The notes under the pieces are model-generated. The model did no database searches. It saw only the letters and a program-made list of their open reading frames with translations, and was not told the DNA's origin. Below, one piece after another: positions 7,951 through 12,609 of a stretch of 13,851 bases of DNA; the first letter of the stretch is position 1, and each line of letters opens with the position of its first letter. A program made the position numbers and the translations under genes. This stretch comes from Pseudomonas sp. (GTDB lineage: Bacteria > Pseudomonadota > Gammaproteobacteria > Pseudomonadales > Pseudomonadaceae), in NCBI GenBank assembly GCA_029240955.1, contig JARDZH010000006.1, positions 1-13,851 on the forward strand, in the 5' to 3' direction.

Positions 7951-8892
7951 ATGCTTTTGTCCCGTAAACCGCTTGTATCCGCATCCCGGGGCCGCGCCAT
8001 GCTGCTGGCCACTGCCGGTTTCAGCGCCGTACTGCTGACCGGCTGTGCCGGCTCTCCTGTATCCAAGGTGGGCGCGTCCACCAAGGTTGAGTATTACCCG
8101 TCGTGCTATGAGCCTGTGCAGCACCTGCGCCAGACCGATTCGGACATGACCCGTTCGGTTGCGACCGGCGCTGCTCTGGGTGCAGTCGGTGGTGCGCTGG
8201 CGGGCGCCCTGACCGGCGACTCCGACAAGCGCGCTCGCAATGTCGCTATCGGTGCCGCTGGCGGCGCGCTGGTTGGCGGTGCGGCCGGGTACTACACCGA
8301 GCGCCAGAAGCAGATTTCGGACGACAATCAGCGTATTGCTTCCTATGCCACTGACATCAGCAAGAGTGCTGGCGACATCGACCGCAGCACGGCGTATGCC
8401 AAGGCTTCCCAGTCCTGCTATCAACGCGAGTTCACCAGTCTGATTTCCGGGCGCAAAGCCAACACCATCAACGAAACCGAAGGCCGCAAGCGCCTGGCAG
8501 AAATCGTTGCGGGCCTCAAGGAATCCAACGACCTGATTGCAGCGGTCAATGGCCGCGCCAGCGAAGACCTCAGCAGCTACACCCAGGCCTATGAGAAAGA
8601 CCTGCAGCAGGTTGGCGTGAAGCGTAATGACGTGGTCATTGTTGCCAATGCGGATGCGGCACCTGTCGCTGCCACTTCGACCAAGAAAACCTCCAAGACC
8701 AAGCAGCCGGCCAAAGCCAAGCTGCCGGATGTGCCGAAGGAAGCAGTCGGCACCGAGAAAACCCTCCAGCAAGCCAAGGCAAAGCAGGCTGAAAGCCAAC
8801 AGGTTGCCAACGCGGGCCAGAGCCAGGTCAACAGCATGTGCAAGAACCCGGACGTGGGTGACTGGGCGCCCGTGCCTTGCCCGAACGTCTGA
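7951..8892 (+). CDS. tagQ: TagQ, outer-membrane lipoprotein of the T6SS sensing complex
   Basis: A 313-residue lipoprotein. From the chosen start (MLLSRKP) a hydrophobic segment leads to the lipobox LTGC with the modified cysteine at 32. The residue after it is Ala rather than Asp, which predicts outer-membrane sorting, as reported for TagQ. The sequence goes on with a glycine-zipper pair at about 90-135 (GAALGAVGGALAGALTG and GAAGGALVGGAAGYY), a helical region, and a Lys/Ala/Gln-rich C-terminal third. In P. aeruginosa TagQ anchors TagR at the outer membrane. The start at 7951 has GAAGAAGAGA upstream and keeps a normal-length signal peptide; the frame is open from an ATG at 7867, which would overlap tagR and bury the signal peptide. 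A later ATG at 7999 is also possible but has a poorer ribosome site. Confidence 0.88.
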   Translation: MLLSRKPLVSASRGRAMLLATAGFSAVLLTGCAGSPVSKVGASTKVEYYPSCYEPVQHLRQTDSDMTRSVATGAALGAVGGALAGALTGDSDKRARNVAIGAAGGALVGGAAGYYTERQKQISDDNQRIASYATDISKSAGDIDRSTAYAKASQSCYQREFTSLISGRKANTINETEGRKRLAEIVAGLKESNDLIAAVNGRASEDLSSYTQAYEKDLQQVGVKRNDVVIVANADAAPVAATSTKKTSKTKQPAKAKLPDVPKEAVGTEKTLQQAKAKQAESQQVANAGQSQVNSMCKNPDVGDWAPVPCPNV

Positions 8893-8916
8893 GTGCGTTG
8901 ACGCTTAAATGATGGA

Positions 8917-8946
8917 CTTACCGATCTCCCTTGGGAGGTCGGTAAG
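8917..8946 (+). promoter_or_regulatory. Strong CUUG-loop hairpin between tagQ and the next gene
   Basis: Arms CTTACCGATCTCCC and GGGAGGTCGGTAAG (8917-8930 and 8933-8946) pair over 14 positions with one G-U pair. Counting the innermost pair as part of the loop gives a C(UUG)G tetraloop. No run of T follows, so it is at best an inefficient terminator. It more likely marks an mRNA processing or stability boundary, or attenuates transcription, between the tag operon and the downstream pair. I saw no convincing promoter in 8893-8973; a TTGACG at 8898 lacks a -10 partner. Confidence 0.6.
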
Positions 8947-8973
8947 AATCATCCGGGAGATTCAAGGAAGACC

Positions 8974-9879
8974 ATGTCTCAAGTCATGATCGGGCTGCAC
9001 AACAGCCCTATGCAGGTAATGGCGCGTCAGCGCATCGAAAGCCGTATCGATACCCGCAAACTTTTCGCCGCTATCGATTCCGATCCCGGCATCGTAGGCG
9101 CCGGTGTCGTGTATATCGACGCCGATTTCAACGTCGTAACCCTCAGAGAATTCACGCCTGTCTGCAGCATTGCTCCCAAGCGGATCATTCTGCGAGAAGC
9201 CAAGCGACACATCACACCGCAGCAGTTCGTTCAGCAGGTCCAGAGCAATCCGAGAGAGTCGCGGCTCGTCTACGAAGCACTTAACACCACGCTGTCCTGT
9301 GGCGGAGCGATTCTTGGATGGATCGCCGTACTGGGTGGCTCGGCGGCGACGCCGTTTACCGCTGGAGTCAGTGCCGTGATTTCCGCTATCAGCGTGACGT
9401 CTGCTGTCGCCAGTACCGGTCAATGCATGATCGGGCTTGCTCGTACGGTGAACGAAGTGACCGACCCGGCGGGCAACGACATGCTTGATGATGCCGAGTG
9501 GTATCAAGCCGTCACATCAGTGCTGGATGTCGCATCGCTCATGGGCGTCGGGGCCACAGGCCTTACCACCTTCAAGCTGCTTCAGGCACGCAAGGCAGCC
9601 ACAGGTCGCAGCTGGTATGACCTCACCAGGGAACTGAATCGTCAGCAACGCAAAGCGTTGACTCAGGAGCTGCTGAAGCTGCAGAACCCAAAACTTACTC
9701 CCAGACTGCTCAAGCTCAGACAGCGCAGCGGCGCGCTTCCTATGCGGATGACAGCCACCGAACTCAAGCCTGCGACCGTTCTGCAAATGCAGGATGTATG
9801 GAGTATCGGCATGGGGCTGGCCGGGAGCGGTCGTGTACAGAATCTTGCGGTGGGGCTTTATGAAGAGCTTGCCGAATGA
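8974..9879 (+). CDS. Unrecognised protein, candidate T6SS pore-forming effector
   Basis: A 301-residue protein that I cannot assign to a named family. There is no signal peptide or lipobox. The N-terminal 100 residues are soluble and mixed. Residues 108-147 form a long hydrophobic stretch rich in Gly, Ala, Ser and Val, bracketed by Cys109 and Cys151. A second, weaker hydrophobic segment lies at 181-200 (TSVLDVASLMGVGATGLTTF). Between them is an acidic stretch with NEVTDPAGNDMLDDAEW, and a Lys/Arg/Leu-rich helical region follows. A hydrophobic hairpin inside an otherwise soluble protein is the pattern of pore-forming toxins. I see no nuclease, lipase or amidase motif. The gene lies 81 bases after tagQ with a good ribosome site (AAGGAAG), and 27 bases before a polytopic membrane protein gene. 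Together this suggests an effector with its immunity protein. It could instead be an accessory membrane protein. Confidence 0.85.
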   Translation: MSQVMIGLHNSPMQVMARQRIESRIDTRKLFAAIDSDPGIVGAGVVYIDADFNVVTLREFTPVCSIAPKRIILREAKRHITPQQFVQQVQSNPRESRLVYEALNTTLSCGGAILGWIAVLGGSAATPFTAGVSAVISAISVTSAVASTGQCMIGLARTVNEVTDPAGNDMLDDAEWYQAVTSVLDVASLMGVGATGLTTFKLLQARKAATGRSWYDLTRELNRQQRKALTQELLKLQNPKLTPRLLKLRQRSGALPMRMTATELKPATVLQMQDVWSIGMGLAGSGRVQNLAVGLYEELAE

Positions 9880-9906
9880 CCAGCGCTGTCTTGAATCGGG
9901 AGAAAA

Positions 9907-10476
9907 ATGATGGGTAGGAAAACACGCCCGGCGGCCCACCAGCACGACCGAACGGCCGCACATTACTGGGATGCGCTTGCCTTCCTGGCCCGCTACTTCC
10001 CCTCGTTCATCACCACGATCTTCATGTGCATTTTCTCCATCGTGCTGGCGACGGTGCTGGTCACCCAGGCCTGGTTCAGCCTTCACCCACAGCGCGGTGT
10101 GTACTCGATAGCGTTTCTATTGAGTGCTTCGGCGGTTCTGACCTGTGGCGGTTTTCTTTTGAGCAGAGGGCGGTTGTGGGCGATGTGGATACTGGTCGGG
10201 ATTCTGGTGAGCTGTCTGCTGGCCGTGCTGCCGAACGTGCCAACCCACGCAGGAGCCCTGAACAAGATCCTCTACACGCTGGGTCTGATATTTCCACTGC
10301 TTGGGCTACTGTCGCTCAACAGCAGGCGCAGTCGCGAAATGCGTGAGCAAATGTTGTTCAACCGCTCGATGCGGGCGTCGTTACGAGATCAAAACCGTCA
10401 GCGGGATGCGCACAAACGCGACGCCAGCGACCTGTCCAACAGCTCAGCACGCCGCAAGAAGGCAAGCGGAAAATAA
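9907..10476 (+). CDS. Four-helix membrane protein, candidate immunity protein
   Basis: A 189-residue integral membrane protein of no recognised family. Four hydrophobic helices lie at about 33-57, 64-85, 89-107 and 119-137. The first 32 residues are polar and the last 50 are strongly basic (NRQRDAHKRD, ARRKKASGK), so both ends are probably cytoplasmic. Two ATG codons stand in a row at 9907 and 9910. The GGGAGA site at 9898-9903 is spaced better for the second. The gene follows the putative effector by 27 bases in the same direction. Known pore-forming T6SS toxins, for example Tse4/Tsi4 of P. aeruginosa and Ssp6/Sip6 of Serratia, are paired with inner-membrane immunity proteins, so that role is inferred for this gene. 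No direct homology is claimed. Confidence 0.85.
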   Translation: MMGRKTRPAAHQHDRTAAHYWDALAFLARYFPSFITTIFMCIFSIVLATVLVTQAWFSLHPQRGVYSIAFLLSASAVLTCGGFLLSRGRLWAMWILVGILVSCLLAVLPNVPTHAGALNKILYTLGLIFPLLGLLSLNSRRSREMREQMLFNRSMRASLRDQNRQRDAHKRDASDLSNSSARRKKASGK

Positions 10477-10496
10477 GGGCTACTTTCCTGCAGACA

Positions 10497-10521
10497 ATAA
10501 AAAACCCGCCGAAGCGGGTTT
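10497..10521 (-). terminator. Intrinsic terminator of the minus-strand small RNA
   Basis: Read on the minus strand: stem AAACCCGC, loop TTCG, stem GCGGGTTT, continuing into TTTT then ATT. A C(UUCG)G tetraloop closes the stem, and the T-tract makes this a strong rho-independent terminator for minus-strand transcription. On the plus strand only three T follow the stem, so it would be weak for the genes ending at 10476. The minus-strand gene ending at 10765 has its own terminator closer by, so this one appears to serve a separate transcript. Confidence 0.85.
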
Positions 10522-10637
10522 GTACAAAGACCATTCCAACTCCCTGTCGGCAGCCATCCGGGCATGGTCGATCGTCCTTGATCCTGGTGGACTCCTTGTT
10601 CACCAGTTGTTGGATCCAATCTTACGGGTATATCCGT
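10500..10637 (-). ncRNA. Candidate RsmX/Y/Z-type decoy small RNA
   Basis: No protein gene fits here. Read on the minus strand, about 137 bases contain eight GGA triplets (at 10635, 10617, 10595, 10584, 10577, 10559, 10543 and 10537, reading downward). Several lie in hairpin loops. CTGGTG/CACCAG encloses AACAAGGAGTC (10606-10584). GATC/GATC encloses AAGGAC (10583-10570). CCGAC/GTTGG encloses AGGGA (10550-10536). A 5' hairpin TTACGG/CCGTAA spans 10639-10622. The loops contain ACAAGGA and ACAGGGA, matching the CsrA/RsmA consensus core ACARGGA. The RNA would end in the UUCG-loop terminator at 10521-10497. Length, repeated GGA loops and terminator all fit Rsm RNAs, which sequester RsmA/RsmE and relieve translational repression. 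Which of RsmX, Y or Z it would be I cannot say. The 5' end is inferred from a -10-like TATTTT at 10649-10644. Confidence 0.65.
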
Positions 10638-10643
10638 AATGCC

Positions 10644-10686
10644 AAAATAGCGAACCTGCACTACGACGTGTAAGCCTTTCGCTATA
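10644..10686 (-). promoter_or_regulatory. Possible promoter of the small RNA, with a partial GacA-box-like element
   Basis: On the minus strand TATTTT at 10649-10644 could be a -10 element that starts the RNA near 10637. Upstream, TATAGC-N6-CTTACA (10686-10669) matches the right half of the GacA upstream site TGTAAG-N6-CTTACA fully, but the left half at only three of six positions. Known GacA sites of rsm genes lie far upstream of the start, whereas this one is close to where a -35 box would be. The resemblance may therefore be chance. Confidence 0.25.
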
Positions 10687-10717
10687 GGCACGTGAGCGTC
10701 TGCCGATGGTAATGGCG

Positions 10718-10737
10718 TTCGAAAGACATCTTTGGAA
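10718..10737. promoter_or_regulatory. Imperfect 20-base palindrome upstream of the small RNA
   Basis: TTCGAAAGA-CA-TCTTTGGAA is a palindrome with nine-base arms and one mismatched pair, about 80-100 bases upstream of the inferred RNA start. The size suits a dimeric DNA-binding protein. There is no further evidence. Confidence 0.3.
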
Positions 10738-10741
10738 GGGT

Positions 10742-10761
10742 AAAACGGCGCGATAGCGCCG
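10742..10761 (-). terminator. Terminator of the Cys-rich membrane protein gene
   Basis: On the minus strand, CGGCGC-TATC-GCGCCG followed by TTTT starts three bases past the stop codon of the gene at 11586-10765. It is short but GC-rich and well placed. It separates that gene from the small-RNA candidate downstream. Confidence 0.65.
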
Positions 10762-10764
10762 GTT

Positions 10765-11586
10765 TCACGGGGCGAACGTGCCTGCGACTTCGCAGTAGCG
10801 CTGCTCGGTTTCATTACTTTTTTCGTCGCGGTCCCTTGCGGCTCGCTTGCTCCATTCGCGGCACAGCTCCTTGAAGTGGACCTGCGCTGACTTGCGGCAC
10901 TCACGTCGTTCCACCGAACGGCTGAGGAAGTTCTCGCAGACGCTGTCCTGATCGATCCGGTTGTCGTATTGACGCCATTGCGCGCGATAGCGATCTGATC
11001 CGTCCCATTCGCGGATGGACATCGAGACAACGGTATAGGACTTGGATGGGCGCTGTTCTGCCTTGCGGCTCGCGCCGGATTTGAAGTCCGCCATGTAGCT
11101 GCTCGACACCATGCCTTTGGCTGGCTCGGTTTGGGTGGGGCGTGGGGTTTCTCCGAAGCGGCAGTTCAGAACGCTCTCATCGATGACGTTGCCGTGCTTG
11201 ATGCAGTTGTCCAGAGGCTTGGGCGCAGCGGTCGGTTCCTGCGCAGCCGGTTGCGGCGGGACGTAGGATGCCAGTTGTGCGACGGGACGCGCGGGCTCGC
11301 TGGCTATTGGTTGCGCAGCAGGCAGAGCGGGTGGGGGCTCGGTTGCTAATGGCGCGCTGGGTAAGACAACGGCCGGTTCAGGTCTGTCCAGCAGTGAAGC
11401 GCTTAGCCACGAGGTGATGCCGATCACGCCCAGGCAGGCGAGGATGACTGTGACAGGTCGCGATTTGCGCTCGGGAGGCAACGGCTTGCGGCGGGGATGA
11501 GAGCCCAGCACGACGTCGACCTGGCCCGGGTTCAGACGCTGGATATGAATAACGCCATCGTCATCGGGCAGCTTTTTGGAGTCCAT
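10765..11586 (-). CDS. Unrecognised single-pass membrane protein with Pro-rich linker and Cys-rich periplasmic domain
   Basis: A 273-residue protein that I do not recognise. A cytoplasmic head of about 43 residues (with IHIQRLNPGQVDVVLG, then a basic stretch RRKPLPPERKSR) precedes one transmembrane helix at about 44-66. This is the topology of a type II membrane protein. A Pro/Ala-rich linker (about 67-125) crosses into the periplasm. The C-terminal domain of about 145 residues has six cysteines and is rich in Arg, Glu and Lys. The cysteines could make three disulfides. The layout resembles envelope-spanning scaffold or linker proteins, but no function is shown. A GAGG sits seven bases before the ATG at the minus-strand start. 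It is transcribed toward the tag locus and ends in its own terminator. It may have nothing to do with T6SS. Confidence 0.8.
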   Translation of the reverse strand: MDSKKLPDDDGVIHIQRLNPGQVDVVLGSHPRRKPLPPERKSRPVTVILACLGVIGITSWLSASLLDRPEPAVVLPSAPLATEPPPALPAAQPIASEPARPVAQLASYVPPQPAAQEPTAAPKPLDNCIKHGNVIDESVLNCRFGETPRPTQTEPAKGMVSSSYMADFKSGASRKAEQRPSKSYTVVSMSIREWDGSDRYRAQWRQYDNRIDQDSVCENFLSRSVERRECRKSAQVHFKELCREWSKRAARDRDEKSNETEQRYCEVAGTFAP

Positions 11587-11720
11587 TCCTGATCCTCGGT
11601 GAGCGCAACGGCAGACAGGTTCCGGTTGTCTTGGCGCAAAGGTAGAGTTGTCACCGGGGTATCGGCAGGAGGGCGGGAAGCTTGAGGTCAGTCAGGAGGG
11701 CGTGATGGAGGCTGACGCCA

Positions 11721-11788
11721 CTTCGCCAGCAAGGCTCCTACAAGTCGACCTCGATCACAGTTTTTGTAGGAGCCAGCTGGCTGGCGAG
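11721..11788. repeat. First inverted pair of REP sequences
   Basis: Two Pseudomonas-type REP units face each other with 22 bases between them. The left unit, 11721-11742, reads TGTAGGAGCCTTGCTGGCGA on the minus strand. The right unit, 11765-11788, reads TGTAGGAGCCAGCTGGCTGG then CGAG on the plus strand. Each has its own small stem (GCCAGC/GCTGGC in the right unit). Head-to-head pairs of this kind are called REPINs and are moved by RAYT transposases acting in trans; no such gene is in the window. Confidence 0.85.
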
Positions 11789-11830
11789 AGGCCGGTACGA
11801 ACGCAACAAGCGTGTTGCCTGGAACGACGC

Positions 11831-11899
11831 GTCGCGGGCAAGCGCGCTCCTACACATCAAACGCAGGACCATTGTGGGAGGGAGCGCAGCTCGCGACGC
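11831..11899. repeat. Second inverted pair of REP sequences
   Basis: The left unit at 11831-11854 reads TGTAGGAGCGCGCTTGCCCG then CGAC on the minus strand. The right unit at 11873-11899 reads TGTGGGAGGGAGCGCAGCTC then GCGACGC on the plus strand, with stem GAGC/GCTC. They are 18 bases apart. The right unit starts 19 bases past the stop codon of the glycine-zipper gene (minus strand) and may act in its mRNA 3' end. The gene-free interval 11587-11917 holds these two pairs; in the rest of it (11587-11720) I saw no clear promoter. Confidence 0.85.
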
Positions 11900-11917
11900 A
11901 GACAACGCGGGCGTCGA

Positions 11918-12397
11918 TCAATGACGCCAGTGGCGCTTGTGCTTGCGATGGCCATAGTGCTTGCCGCGATCACCACGAGCATGGCGATATTCGCGACGGT
12001 CGTCGCGGCCGCCACGATAGCGACGATCGTCTTCGCGGCTTTCGTTGCCCATGTAGTTACCCAGCGCCGCGCCTGCACCGCCGCCCGCTGCTGCGCCGAC
12101 CAGTCCGCCGGTACTGCCGCCAACGCTGCGGCCCAGCACGTTACCGCCCGCTGCACCCAGACCACCGCCGATAGCGGCTTCGGTGCGGTTGCGACGGTCT
12201 GCGCCGACTGCGCCACCGGCCGCGCCGCCCAGGCCAGCACCGATAGCCGCGCCAGTGCTGCCGCCTACTTGCTGGCCGACGACTGAACCGAGTACCCCAC
12301 CCAATGCTCCGCCTACGCCTGACTCGACAGTACCGCCCGCTGAGGCGAAACCGCTCGCAAGCGTAAGAGACAACAACAGAATCGAGGAATACTTCAT
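11918..12397 (-). CDS. Glycine-zipper envelope protein with Arg/His-rich tail
   Basis: A 159-residue protein with a clear signal peptide (MKYSSILLLSLTLASGFASA, cleavage near residue 20). A long run of glycine-zipper repeats follows (about 26-115), for example GGALGGVLGSVVGQQVGG and GAAAGGGAGAALG. The last 40 residues or so are very rich in Arg, Asp, His and Gly (DDRRYRGGRD, YGHRKHKRHWRH). Glycine zippers form close-packed membrane helices; small proteins of this type are common in proteobacterial envelopes, often linked to stress, with no firm function. The His-rich end could bind metal or acidic envelope polymers, which is speculation. The ribosome site is weak (GAGAT). A GGCGTC/GACGCC stem spans the stop codon, with no T-tract. 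It is oriented toward the Cys-rich membrane protein gene, 331 bases on, across the REP pairs. Confidence 0.85.
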   Translation of the reverse strand: MKYSSILLLSLTLASGFASAGGTVESGVGGALGGVLGSVVGQQVGGSTGAAIGAGLGGAAGGAVGADRRNRTEAAIGGGLGAAGGNVLGRSVGGSTGGLVGAAAGGGAGAALGNYMGNESREDDRRYRGGRDDRREYRHARGDRGKHYGHRKHKRHWRH

Positions 12398-12490
12398 GTG
12401 TGAAATCTCATAGGGATGACGGCGCGATCCTGAGGTCAGGCCTCACACATGGCAACGCAAATCCGACGAGTAACACGACTGGTACACAAA

Positions 12491-12545
12491 TACCTAAGTG
12501 ACTGTTTTGCTTGAGGAACTTAAAGCCGTTTCGACAGTCTTAGGT
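12491..12545 (+). other. Long bulged stem-loop in the gap before the oxidoreductase gene
   Basis: ACCTAA (12492-12497) pairs with TTAGGT (12540-12545). After a two-base bulge, GACTGT (12500-12505) pairs with ACAGTC (12534-12539), enclosing a 28-base loop. It lies directly before a plus-strand terminator, so it could be the body of a short structured plus-strand RNA. It could equally be leader structure for the minus-strand glycine-zipper gene, if that mRNA starts far upstream. The rest of 12398-12490 shows only a short TGAGG/CCTCA repeat and no convincing promoter. Confidence 0.4.
12516..12542 (+). promoter_or_regulatory. AlgU (sigma-22)-like promoter match
   Basis: GAACTT at 12516-12521 and TCTTA at 12538-12542 are 16 bases apart, close to the sigma-22/RpoE consensus GAACTT-N16/17-TCTGA. 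It points to the plus strand, and the start would be near 12549, only a few bases before a terminator hairpin. The predicted product of about 40 bases is odd, so this may be a chance match. Confidence 0.25.
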
Positions 12546-12554
12546 TACTTGATC

Positions 12555-12588
12555 AAGGCCCGTTTCTCGCGAAACGGGCCTTTTTTTT
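12555..12588 (+). terminator. Strong plus-strand intrinsic terminator
   Basis: AAGGCCCGTTTC-TCGC-GAAACGGGCCTT, a perfect 12-base stem with a four-base loop, runs into eight T on the plus strand. On the minus strand only TT follows the stem, preceded by the A-tract, so it is weaker in that direction. It lies 22 bases past the stop of the minus-strand oxidoreductase gene and may still serve that gene. No plus-strand gene ends nearby. Confidence 0.85.
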
Positions 12589-12609
12589 GGCAGGGTTTTC
12601 AGCGAAGGA

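Noticed and set aside
7921..8799. Minus-strand open frame of 292 codons across tagQ
   Set aside because: Shadow of tagQ; the plus strand has the lipobox and the operon context.
10497..10521. Terminator of the plus-strand effector-immunity genes
   Set aside because: Only three T follow the stem on the plus strand, while the minus strand has a clear T-tract; a minor role in both directions remains possible.
10301..10639. Plus-strand open frame of 112 codons overlapping the immunity gene end
   Set aside because: Out-of-frame shadow with no ribosome site, running into the minus-strand terminator and small RNA.
10398..11030. Minus-strand open frame of 210 codons across the small-RNA region
   Set aside because: It runs through a terminator, the RNA hairpins and part of the Cys-rich protein gene in another frame, with a composition unlike a real protein.
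11721..11899. Possible CRISPR array
   Set aside because: The repeats are inverted pairs with differing sequence and irregular spacing, as in REP elements, not direct repeats with uniform spacers.
11648..12286. Plus-strand open frame of 212 codons over the REP pairs and glycine-zipper gene
   Set aside because: The product is low-complexity Ala/Thr/Arg, the antisense of a glycine-zipper gene, and its start lies in REP-containing intergenic DNA.
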